From assembly GCA_021779775.1 (NCBI GenBank), contig JAJYAB010000019.1:1-13356 (forward strand): a stretch of DNA of 13,356 nucleotides. The letters are read 5' to 3'. The translations under genes and the position numbers were made by a program. A model generated the notes under the pieces. The model worked only from the letters and a program-made list of their open reading frames with translations. It searched no databases and was not told where the DNA came from. The stretch comes from Actinomycetes bacterium. GTDB lineage: Bacteria > Actinomycetota > Acidimicrobiia > Acidimicrobiales > UBA8190. Positions 1-6,544 of the stretch are shown here, in pieces (positions within the stretch are counted from its first letter, which is position 1; each line of letters starts with the position of its first letter).

Positions 1-200
1 CGACCTCGATCGGCGTCAGGTAGCCCGGCGCCGAGCGACCGCACCACCACCCCGAACACCGCCCCGAGCGTTCGCTGCACCTGCCATTCGGGGAATTCGA
101 ACGACGTCGAAACCAAGAACGACGGTGCGGCAGCGGGCCAACCTGTCCCGGGCTGTCCGGGGGCCCAGGGATCTGCCGGTTCCCCCGGTGCTGTCGTCAT
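1..200 (-). CDS. Partial N-terminus, possible YbjQ/UPF0145 family protein
   Basis: This is the first 66 codons of a minus-strand gene whose 3' end lies outside the window. The start at 200 is well supported: GGAGGT lies on the minus strand at 210-205, four bases before the ATG, and the frame stays open to the edge. After a Pro/Gly/Ala-rich leader of about 26 residues comes FLVSTSFEFPEWQVQRTLG, then AVFGVVVRSLGAG. This resembles the start of the YbjQ (UPF0145) fold, where a 'xVTTT...GyxIxxylGxVxGxxVR' strand-turn-strand opens the domain. YbjQ proteins are small, oligomeric and of unknown function. The family call rests on about 40 residues and is tentative; the existence of a gene is more certain than its name. 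It is divergent from the Nudix gene at 304. Confidence 0.42.
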   Translation of the reverse strand, partial: MTTAPGEPADPWAPGQPGTGWPAAAPSFLVSTSFEFPEWQVQRTLGAVFGVVVRSLGAGLPDADRG

Positions 201-204
201 GCCC

Positions 205-210
205 ACCTCC
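205..210 (-). promoter_or_regulatory. Shine-Dalgarno of the leftmost minus-strand gene
   Basis: GGAGGT on the minus strand, four bases before the ATG at 200. It is a near-perfect anti-16S match. It also argues against starting the divergent Nudix gene at the ATG at 199, because that start would overlap this gene's own start. Confidence 0.6.
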
Positions 211-229
211 GGCTCCCTGCCTGGGGCCA

Positions 230-235
230 AGGCTA
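230..235 (-). promoter_or_regulatory. Possible -10 box (TAGCCT) for the leftmost gene
   Basis: TAGCCT on the minus strand fits the actinobacterial TANNNT -10 pattern and would give a leader of about 20-25 bases containing the Shine-Dalgarno at 205-210. No convincing -35 is visible upstream. The same hexamer sits just before the GGDEF-EAL gene at 11246-11251. Confidence 0.22.
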
Positions 236-291
236 CCGCCGTGGTCTCGGTGAGCGCCGGTCGCGCCCCGCCATGGGAGCTGCTCCCCCGG

Positions 292-297
292 TATGGT
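292..297 (+). promoter_or_regulatory. Possible -10 box (TATGGT) giving a leaderless Nudix mRNA
   Basis: TATGGT fits TANNNT and ends six bases before the ATG at 304. That spacing would place the transcription start at or next to the start codon. No Shine-Dalgarno is visible before 304, which fits a leaderless transcript, a common type in actinobacteria. No clear -35 is seen. Confidence 0.35.
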
Positions 298-303
298 GCG
301 GCG

Positions 304-1086
304 ATGGGGCAACCGAGCGACGAGTGGCCGAACGCCGAGCGGATCACCGGCAATCGCGGGGGTCGCCAGGTCATCCCCCGCCCGGCCAGCGCCCATCCGG
401 GAGCGTCTGCGCCGTGGGCGGGACTGCCGCCGCAGCGCCGAGAGGGCATCACGATCGACCGTGTCCGCCGGTGCGTTGCCGACCGCCCGCCGCGTCCGGC
501 CGCCGCCCCGCCGCCCGCCGGCTCCACCAGCCCGGGCGCCGCATCGGCAGTGCTGGTGGCGATGTTCGAGGAGGCGGGGGAGGCCCGTGTCCTGCTGACC
601 CGCCGGGCGGCTCACCTCCGCTCGCACCGCGGCGAGGTGTCGTTCCCCGGTGGCCGGATCGATCCGGGTGAGTCCCCCGAGGCTGCCGCCCGGCGCGAGG
701 CGTGGGAGGAGGTCGGGCTCGATCCGGCCAGCGTCGAGCTGGTGGGGCGGCTCGACATGCTCACCACGTTGTCGTCGGGGTCCCTCATCACCCCGGTGAT
801 CGGGTTCCTGGCCGGGCGACCGGTGCTGCACGTCAACCCGGACGAGGTGGAGCACGGCTTCGACGTGGCGCTCGCCGAGCTGGCGGCGCCGGAGACCTTC
901 CGGGAGGAGCGGTGGGCTCTGGCGGAACCTGGCGTCCCCCCGCACCTGGCGCCCCCGCACCTGGCGCCGCCGTCCGGCCCCGACGGCTCGTTCCCCGTGT
1001 GGTTCTTCGAGCTGCCGGCCGACACGGTCTGGGGGGCTACCGCCCGGGTGCTGGTGGAGCTGCTCCGGCTGGTGCTGGCGGTCTGA
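304..1086 (+). CDS. Nudix hydrolase, probable CoA pyrophosphatase
   Basis: A 260-residue protein predicted to split CoA and its derivatives at the pyrophosphate, giving 4'-phosphopantetheine (or acyl-phosphopantetheine) and 3',5'-ADP. The Nudix box is complete at about residues 117-139: G-x5-E-x7-REAWEEVGL, with the metal-binding glutamates present. The segment just before it, LLTRRAAHLRSHRGEVSFPG (97-116), matches the extra CoA-pyrophosphatase signature that precedes the Nudix box in the NudL/UPF0035 subgroup. A leader with VIPRP and APWAGL precedes the domain. The open frame continues upstream to an ATG at 199, but that would overlap the start of the divergent gene, so I chose 304, which sits six bases after a -10-like TATGGT. 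A 15-bp direct duplication encodes PHLAP twice near residue 215. Substrate preference is inferred from the motif; some relatives act on other nucleotide diphosphates. Confidence 0.88.
   Translation: MGQPSDEWPNAERITGNRGGRQVIPRPASAHPGASAPWAGLPPQRREGITIDRVRRCVADRPPRPAAAPPPAGSTSPGAASAVLVAMFEEAGEARVLLTRRAAHLRSHRGEVSFPGGRIDPGESPEAAARREAWEEVGLDPASVELVGRLDMLTTLSSGSLITPVIGFLAGRPVLHVNPDEVEHGFDVALAELAAPETFREERWALAEPGVPPHLAPPHLAPPSGPDGSFPVWFFELPADTVWGATARVLVELLRLVLAV
937..968 (+). repeat. 15-bp tandem duplication inside the Nudix gene
   Basis: Bases 937-953 recur exactly at 952-968 (period 15). The duplication keeps the frame and encodes PHLAP twice in a proline-rich loop. It looks like a small in-frame slippage event that does not touch the catalytic box. 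Confidence 0.7.
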
Positions 1087-1117
1087 CGGCCCGGCCCGGC
1101 AGCGGCCGGCGAGACGG

Positions 1118-1123
1118 TATCGT
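1118..1123 (+). promoter_or_regulatory. Possible -10 box (TATCGT) upstream of guaB3
   Basis: The 94-base gap between the Nudix gene and guaB3 holds TATCGT in the context GGTATCGTG, close to the GGTATGGTG found before the Nudix gene. It would give a 5' leader of about 50 bases. The -35 region is all G and C, with no recognisable box. Readthrough from the Nudix gene is the alternative. Confidence 0.28.
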
Positions 1124-1167
1124 GGATGGGCCGCCGGCCCCCGACGGCGAGGGTGCAGGCCATGGGC

Positions 1168-1173
1168 AGGAGG
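1168..1173 (+). promoter_or_regulatory. Shine-Dalgarno of guaB3 (AGGAGG)
   Basis: AGGAGG lies seven bases before the ATG at 1181, a textbook strength and spacing. It fixes the guaB3 start. Confidence 0.75.
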
Positions 1174-1180
1174 CAGCCAG

Positions 1181-2344
1181 ATGGCTGAGATCGAGATCGG
1201 CATCTACAAGTCGGGCCGCCAGGCCTATGGTTTCGACGACATCGCCATCGTGCCCAGCCGGCGCACCCGCGACCCCGAGGACGTCGACATCTCTTGGGAG
1301 ATCGACGCGTTCCGGTTCGATCTGCCGCTGATGGCGTCGGCCATGGACGGCGTGGTGAGCCCCCGCACCGCCGCCACGATCGGCAAGCTCGGTGGCCTGG
1401 CCGTCCTCAACCTGGAAGGCCTCTGGACCCGCTACGAGGAACCCGACGTCTTGTTCGAGGAGATCTCCCATCTCGACGACGACAAGGCCACTGCCCGCAT
1501 GCAGCAGATGTACCTCGAGCCCGTCAAGCCCGAGCTGGTCACCGAGCGCATCCGTGAGGTCAAGGCGGCTGGAGTGGTGTCGGCGGCGTCGGTGACCCCG
1601 CAGCGCACCACCGAGCTGGCCCCGGCCATCTTGGCCGGCGAGCTCGACGTGCTGGTCATCCAGGGGACGGTGGTCTCCGCCGAGCACGTGTCGAAGACGG
1701 TGGAGCCGCTCAACCTGAAGCGGTTCATCCGCGAGCTCGACCTGCCGGTCGTCGTCGGTGGGTGCGCGTCCTACCAGGCGGCACTGCATCTGATGCGCAC
1801 CGGCGCCGTCGGTGTGCTGGTCGGCGTTGGCCCCGGCAACGCCTGCACCACGCGGGGTGTGCTCGGGCTCGGTGTGCCGCAGGCCACAGCCATCGCCGAC
1901 GTGGCAGGTGCCCGCATGCGGCACCTCGACGAGACCGGCGTCTACGTGCACGTCATCGCCGACGGCGGCATGAGCCGGGGTGGCGACATCGCCAAGGCCA
2001 TCGCCGTCGGCGCCGACGCCGTCATGCTGGGCTCCCCCCTGTCGTCGGCAGAGGAGGCTCCGTGCCGCGGGTTCCACTGGGGGATGGCGACCTTCCACCC
2101 GACGCTGCCGCGTGGTGCCCGGGTCCGGACTACCGTCCGCGGGTCGCTGGAGCAGATCTTGCTCGGTCCGGCCCACGAGAACGACGGCCGCATGAACCTG
2201 TTCGGCGCACTGCGCACGTCCATGGCCACCTGCGGCTACCAGTCCGTCAAGGAATTCCAGAAGGCCGAGGTCATGATCGCTCCGTCGTTGCAGACCGAAG
2301 GCAAGGCCCTGCAGCGGTCGCAGGGCGTCGGCATGGGCAGCTGA
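1181..2344 (+). CDS. guaB3: GuaB3 family IMP dehydrogenase-related protein
   Basis: A 387-residue TIM-barrel protein of the IMP dehydrogenase/GMP reductase superfamily. The catalytic loop is visible as GNACTTRGVLGLGVPQ with the nucleophile at Cys222, followed by the phosphate-binding region IADGGMSRGGDIAKAIAVGA (259-278) and VMLGSPL. The N-terminus YGFDDIAIVPSRRTRDPEDV and the barrel start MASAMDGVVSPRTAA are typical of GuaB3. There is no CBS-domain insert, unlike canonical GuaB (about 490-500 residues); 370-390 residues is normal for GuaB3. In actinobacteria GuaB3 usually exists beside the main IMP dehydrogenase. Its reaction has long been uncertain, although cyanobacterial GuaB3 has been reported to oxidise IMP to XMP. 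The strong Shine-Dalgarno at 1168-1173 fixes the start. guaA follows after 40 bases, which supports a role in GMP supply and a shared transcript. Family is certain; the exact reaction is not. Confidence 0.93.
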   Translation: MAEIEIGIYKSGRQAYGFDDIAIVPSRRTRDPEDVDISWEIDAFRFDLPLMASAMDGVVSPRTAATIGKLGGLAVLNLEGLWTRYEEPDVLFEEISHLDDDKATARMQQMYLEPVKPELVTERIREVKAAGVVSAASVTPQRTTELAPAILAGELDVLVIQGTVVSAEHVSKTVEPLNLKRFIRELDLPVVVGGCASYQAALHLMRTGAVGVLVGVGPGNACTTRGVLGLGVPQATAIADVAGARMRHLDETGVYVHVIADGGMSRGGDIAKAIAVGADAVMLGSPLSSAEEAPCRGFHWGMATFHPTLPRGARVRTTVRGSLEQILLGPAHENDGRMNLFGALRTSMATCGYQSVKEFQKAEVMIAPSLQTEGKALQRSQGVGMGS

Positions 2345-2384
2345 GCCACGGCCACCTGCGACCCACGGCCACCCGGCACCTTCT

Positions 2385-3926
2385 GTGCGTGACACCCCCG
2401 ACACCATCCTCGTCGTCGACTTCGGCGCCCAGTACGCCCAGCTGATCGCCCGCCGGGTACGCGAGGCCCGGGTCTACTCGGAGATCGTGCCGCACGACCT
2501 CCCGCTGGCCGAGGTGTTGGCTCGCCGACCGGGGGGCATCATCTTGTCGGGCGGGCCCCAGTCGGTGTACGCCGGCTGGGCTCCGCTCGTCGACCCGGGT
2601 ATCTATGACGCCGGTATCCCCATCCTCGGCATCTGCTACGGCGCGCAGCTGCTGGCCATGCAGCTCGGCGGCACGGTGGCGCACACCGGCAGCGGCGAGT
2701 ACGGGCGCACCGTGCTGACGCGGACCGGCGCCTCCCCCCTGTTCGCCGACTGGGCACCCGCGCCCAGCGACGTGTGGATGAGCCACGCCGACTCGATCGT
2801 GGAGGTTCCCCCCGGGTTCGTGGCCACGGCGGAGTCTCCCGGCGCACCGGTCGCCGCCCTGCACGACGCCGAGCGACGCATCCACGGCGTGCAGTTCCAT
2901 CCCGAGGTGGCGCACACCGATCGCGGGCAGCAGGTCCTGGAGCGCTTTCTGTTCGACGTGTGCGGCGTGTCCCCCACCTGGACCCACACGAGCATCATCG
3001 AGGCCTCGGTGGCTGCTATCCGCACCCAGGTCGGGGCGGCCCGGGTGCTGTGCGCGCTGTCTGGCGGAGTCGACTCGGCGGTCGCCGCAGCACTGGTCCA
3101 CAAGGCGATCGGCGACCAGCTCACCTGTGTGTTCGTCGACACCGGGCTGATGCGGTCGGGCGAGGCCGAGCAGGTCGAGGAGACGTTCCGCAAGCAGTTC
3201 CACGTGGATCTCGTCCACGTGAAGGCCGCCGACCGCTTCTTCGGTGTCCTGGCCGGGGTCACCGATCCCGAGCGCAAGCGCAAGGCGATCGGCGAGACGT
3301 TCATCCGGGTGTTCGAGGAGGTGGCCGGCGACGTCGAGGGAGCCCGCTTCCTGGTGCAGGGAACGCTCTATCCGGACGTCATCGAGTCCGGGACCCGCGA
3401 CGCCGCCAACATCAAGTGCCACCACAACGTGGGAGGACTGCCGGAGGACATGGCGTTCGAACTGGTGGAGCCGCTGCGGTCCCTGTTCAAGGACGAGGTC
3501 CGGGCGGTGGGCGAGGAGCTCGGGCTCCCCGACGACCTCGTGTGGCGCCAGCCGTTCCCAGGCCCCGGGCTCGCCGTGCGCATCGTGGGCGAGGTGACGC
3601 CCGAACGGGCGGGCATCCTCCGGGCCGCCGACGCCATCGTGCTCGAGGAGATCCGCCGGGCCGGCCTCTACCGCGAGCTCTGGCAGAGCTTCGCGGTGCT
3701 GCTGGCCGTGCGCACCGTCGGGGTGATGGGCGACGAGCGCACCTACGCCTACCCGGTCGTCGTCCGGGCCGTCACCTCCGACGACGCCATGACTGCCGAC
3801 TGGGCGCGCCTGCCCTACGACGTCCTCGAGCGACTGTCCAGCCGCATCATCAACGAGGTGGACGGCGTCAACCGGGTAGCTCTCGACATCACCTCGAAGC
3901 CGCCCGGCACCATCGAGTGGGAGTAG
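2385..3926 (+). CDS. guaA: GMP synthase (glutamine-hydrolysing)
   Basis: A 513-residue cytosolic enzyme that aminates XMP to GMP using glutamine and ATP, the last step of guanine nucleotide synthesis. The class I amidotransferase domain spans about 1-195, with the triad Cys84 (GICYGAQ), His172 and Glu174 (QFHPE). The ATP pyrophosphatase domain spans about 196-390, with the PP-loop SGGVDS at 226-231 and the XMP-site QGTLYPDVIESG and KCHHNVGGLPEDM. The C-terminal dimerisation domain ends in ITSKPPGTIEWE, the family's usual end. Length is normal and no key residue is missing. The start is a GTG at 2385, 40 bases after the guaB3 stop. No Shine-Dalgarno is visible there, but the next in-frame starts would cut into the first beta strand (ILVVDFGAQY). 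Its last three codons and stop form the first unit of a 17-bp tandem repeat. Confidence 0.97.
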   Translation: MRDTPDTILVVDFGAQYAQLIARRVREARVYSEIVPHDLPLAEVLARRPGGIILSGGPQSVYAGWAPLVDPGIYDAGIPILGICYGAQLLAMQLGGTVAHTGSGEYGRTVLTRTGASPLFADWAPAPSDVWMSHADSIVEVPPGFVATAESPGAPVAALHDAERRIHGVQFHPEVAHTDRGQQVLERFLFDVCGVSPTWTHTSIIEASVAAIRTQVGAARVLCALSGGVDSAVAAALVHKAIGDQLTCVFVDTGLMRSGEAEQVEETFRKQFHVDLVHVKAADRFFGVLAGVTDPERKRKAIGETFIRVFEEVAGDVEGARFLVQGTLYPDVIESGTRDAANIKCHHNVGGLPEDMAFELVEPLRSLFKDEVRAVGEELGLPDDLVWRQPFPGPGLAVRIVGEVTPERAGILRAADAIVLEEIRRAGLYRELWQSFAVLLAVRTVGVMGDERTYAYPVVVRAVTSDDAMTADWARLPYDVLERLSSRIINEVDGVNRVALDITSKPPGTIEWE

Positions 3927-3981
3927 CGGTCGAGTGGGAGTAGCGGTCGAGTGGGAGTAGCGGTCGAGTGGGAGTAGCGGT
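3914..3981 (+). repeat. Four perfect 17-bp tandem repeats at the guaA stop
   Basis: The unit CGAGTGGGAGTAGCGGT is repeated exactly four times (3914-3930, 3931-3947, 3948-3964, 3965-3981). The first copy contains the final guaA codons GAG TGG GAG TAG, so the array looks like an expansion of the conserved C-terminal coding sequence plus stop. Because 17 is not a multiple of three, the TAGs at 3924, 3941, 3958 and 3975 cover all three forward frames. The fourth copy contains the GTG at 3968, the furthest-upstream possible start of the helicase gene, and the preceding copy supplies a GGGAG that could act as a distant ribosome-binding site. Confidence 0.95.
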
Positions 3982-6304
3982 TCCCGGCGGTCCGCTTCCC
4001 CGGCTGGGCGGGTTCGGCGCGTACGACGAACTGGGCGAACCGGACGAGATGGGCGATCCGGGCCCCGGCCGCCGGCCGGCCGGGATCGACGGCCTGCCCG
4101 CTCCGGACGAGCTGCTCCAGGGCTTGAACGAGCCGCAGCGCAGGGCTGTCGCCTGCCACGGCGGCCCGTTGCTGGTGATCGCCGGAGCCGGCTCCGGCAA
4201 GACCCGGGTGCTGACCCGGCGGGTGGCCCATCTCATCGCTTCAGGGGAGGCCAGGCCGTCGGAGATCCTGGCCATCACGTTCACCAACAAGGCGGCCGGC
4301 GAGATGCGCGAGCGCCTCGTCGACCTCGTCGGCCCGGTGGCGAGCCGGATGTGGGTGTCGACGTTCCACGCCGCGTGCGTGCGGATCCTGCGATCCCACG
4401 CCGACCGGCTCGGCTATCGTCGCTCGTTCACCATCTACGACGCCGCCGACTCGCGGCACCTGGTCGATCGGATCCTGCGCGAGCGGAACCTCGACACGAA
4501 GAAGCTCCCGCCTCGATCGGTGCTGGCCGCCATATCGGGTGCCAAGAGCGAGCTGGTCGACTTCGAGACCTTCCGGGCTCGTGCTGTCACCATCTTCGAG
4601 CAGCGGATCGCCGACGTCTACGGCGAGTACCAGGAGCGGCTCGTGGCTGCCTCGGCCATGGACTTCGACGACCTGCTGGTGGTCACCGTCAACCTGCTCC
4701 AGGCCTGCCCCGACGTGCTGGAAACGTACCAGCGCCGCTTCCGCTATGTGCTGGTGGACGAGTACCAGGACACCAACCGCGCCCAGAACGAGCTGGTCCT
4801 GATGCTGGCGGCCGAGCACCACAACGTCTGTGTGGTGGGCGACGCCGACCAGTCGATCTACGGCTTCCGGGGTGCCGACATCCGTAACATCTTGGAGTTC
4901 GAGGAGGCCTTCCCCGAGGCCCAGGTGATCCCGCTGGAGCAGAACTACCGCTCCACCCGCACCATCCTCGATGCCGCCAACGCCGTCATCGGGCACAACA
5001 CCACCCGGGTCCCCAAGGCCCTGTGGTCGCAAGGGGAGACGGGTGAGCCGGTCCGGCGCTACCGGGCCGATGACGAGCATGACGAAGCAGCCTGGGTGGC
5101 GGCCGAGATCTGCCGGCTCCGGGATAAGGAGGGCTTGCGCTTGGGCGACGTGGCCGTCTTCTACCGGACCAACGCCCAGAGCCGTGCCCTGGAGGAAGCG
5201 CTCGTCCGGGCAGCGATCGCGTTCAAGGTGGTCGGCGGCACCCGCTTCTATGACCGGCGCGAGGTGAAGGACGTGCTGGCCTACCTGCGTGTGGTGGCCA
5301 ATCCGGCCGACGAGATGTCTGCTCGGCGCATTGTCAACGTGCCGCGGCGCGGTGTGGGGGACACCTCGGTGGCGAAGCTGTCCGCCTGGGCGCGGGCCGA
5401 GGGAAGGTCGTTCGCCGAGGCGCTCGACCATGCCGGGGAGGCCGGGGTGGTCGGTAAGGCGCTGCAGGGGGTTTCCGCCCTCTGCGGAGTCCTGGCGGAC
5501 CTGCGGTCAGCTGCCGCCGCAGGCGGCGGTCCGGCCCGGATGGTCGAGCTGGTGGCCGAGCGGACCGGCTATCGCACGGTGCTCGAAGCCGACCAGACGG
5601 TCGAAGGCCGGGGCCGGCTCGAGAACCTCGGGGAGCTGGCCGGCGCGGCCGCCGAGTACGACGACCTCGACCAGTTCCTCGAGTCGGTGGCGCTCGTGTC
5701 CGACGCCGACGATCTCGACGGGGACGCGAGTCGTGTGTCGCTCATGACGCTCCAAACCGCCAAGGGGCTCGAATTCCCTGCCGTGTTCCTGGTCGGCATG
5801 GAGGATGGGGTGTTCCCCCATCTGCGGGCGCTCGACGATCCGCGCCAGCTCGAAGAGGAGCGACGGCTGTGCTATGTGGGCATGACCCGGGCTCGGCGAC
5901 ACCTCTACGTCAGCCACGCCTGGAGCCGTACGCTGTGGGGCAGCACCAGCCACGCCATACCGAGCCGGTTCCTGGCCGAGCTGCCGCCCGAGCTGGTCCA
6001 GGACACCGGTGGCGCGTCGACCTCGCGCCCCGGCGCGCTGCGGAGGGTCCCATCGCGACGTCCGTGGGCCTCGGTGCCGGTTCGTGATGCCGGCGACCGT
6101 CCGTCGGCGGGAGACGGCGCCGACGACTTCCACGACCCGGACCCGTGGGGCGATGGTGACGGCGCGGTCACCGGCCGCCGGGCGGCAGCCGCCGGCAGCC
6201 AGCGGCCCCGGAGCGTGACTCGCGGTGCTGCTCCCCGGCCGACCGGCACGCGCCGTCTTCCGAAGATGGCCGAAGAGCGGTTCCGCCAGCCACCGGGACG
6301 GTGA
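3968..6304 (+). CDS. pcrA: UvrD/PcrA-type superfamily 1 ATP-dependent DNA helicase
   Basis: A 778-residue 3'-5' DNA helicase of the UvrD/PcrA/UvrD1 group, acting in nucleotide excision repair and clearing replication or transcription blocks. All helicase motifs are present: Q-motif LNEPQ (53-57), Walker A AGAGSGKT (72-79), FTNKAAGEM (Ia), STFHA (Ib), Walker B DEYQDTN (264-270), GDADQSIYGFRGAD (III, 291-304), LEQNYRS (IV), TLQTAKGLEF (V, 594-603) and EEERRLCYVGMTRA (VI, 629-642). Motif V has Gln where most relatives have His. Residues after about 680 are a Gly/Ser/Arg/Pro-rich, probably disordered tail; the C-terminal Tudor-like domain typical of PcrA/UvrD1 is not recognisable. The first possible start is GTG 3968 inside the tandem repeat; ATG 4049 (751 residues, still well before the Q-motif) is an equally credible start. 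Neither has a strong Shine-Dalgarno. It begins 41 bases after guaA. Confidence 0.95.
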   Translation: MGVAVPGGPLPRLGGFGAYDELGEPDEMGDPGPGRRPAGIDGLPAPDELLQGLNEPQRRAVACHGGPLLVIAGAGSGKTRVLTRRVAHLIASGEARPSEILAITFTNKAAGEMRERLVDLVGPVASRMWVSTFHAACVRILRSHADRLGYRRSFTIYDAADSRHLVDRILRERNLDTKKLPPRSVLAAISGAKSELVDFETFRARAVTIFEQRIADVYGEYQERLVAASAMDFDDLLVVTVNLLQACPDVLETYQRRFRYVLVDEYQDTNRAQNELVLMLAAEHHNVCVVGDADQSIYGFRGADIRNILEFEEAFPEAQVIPLEQNYRSTRTILDAANAVIGHNTTRVPKALWSQGETGEPVRRYRADDEHDEAAWVAAEICRLRDKEGLRLGDVAVFYRTNAQSRALEEALVRAAIAFKVVGGTRFYDRREVKDVLAYLRVVANPADEMSARRIVNVPRRGVGDTSVAKLSAWARAEGRSFAEALDHAGEAGVVGKALQGVSALCGVLADLRSAAAAGGGPARMVELVAERTGYRTVLEADQTVEGRGRLENLGELAGAAAEYDDLDQFLESVALVSDADDLDGDASRVSLMTLQTAKGLEFPAVFLVGMEDGVFPHLRALDDPRQLEEERRLCYVGMTRARRHLYVSHAWSRTLWGSTSHAIPSRFLAELPPELVQDTGGASTSRPGALRRVPSRRPWASVPVRDAGDRPSAGDGADDFHDPDPWGDGDGAVTGRRAAAAGSQRPRSVTRGAAPRPTGTRRLPKMAEERFRQPPGR

Positions 6305-6544
6305 CCTGCCGGCCATGACGTCGCGCCCGGCTGCCACTACGGGCTCGCCGATCGTCCCCCTGGACCGGGGCGCCGCCCGAGGCATTGGCGGCGCGTCTCG
6401 CGGGTACGTCGCTAGGGCCATCGGGTGATCTCTGGCTGCTCCCAGCCGGCTCCAAGGTTGGCGCTCTACGGTTGACGCGCCTGGCCGGTGTGCCCGCAGC
6501 CCCGTCCGAGCCCTGGAGCACCCAGACCCGTGCCACGATCCGCC
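6305..6544. other. Non-coding gap between helicase and acyltransferase genes
   Basis: These 240 bases contain no frame with convincing codon use. The acyltransferase frame is open through the last part of it, but its codons there (AGA, GGA, GCA, CGA, CCA) differ from those in the gene. The gap holds a GC-rich hairpin at 6370-6394, a TACGGT -10-like hexamer at 6467-6472 and an adjoining TTGACG at 6472-6477 without a matched partner. The promoter of the acyltransferase gene probably lies here but cannot be placed. Confidence 0.5.
6370..6394 (+). terminator. GC-rich hairpin, possible terminator of the helicase transcript
   Basis: An exact 8-bp stem (GCGCCGCC paired with GGCGGCGC) encloses a 9-base loop, 66 bases after the helicase stop. 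No U-tract follows, so it would be a non-canonical terminator of the kind proposed in actinobacteria, or simply an RNA 3'-end stabiliser. Confidence 0.33.

Noticed and set aside
16..1203. Long minus-strand open frame opposite the Nudix gene
   Set aside because: Arg/Gly/Pro-rich translation without any domain; it is antisense to a gene with a full Nudix box and conflicts with the well-supported minus-strand start at 200 in another frame.
1037..3425. Long minus-strand open frames opposite guaB3 and guaA
   Set aside because: His/Gly/Arg-rich translations typical of the antisense strand of high-GC genes; the plus strand encodes clearly conserved enzymes.
4062..4082. GGCC/CCGG-rich self-complementary stretch near the helicase start
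   Set aside because: Short overlapping palindromes expected from GC-rich codons; no defined stem comparable to the 28-bp palindrome.
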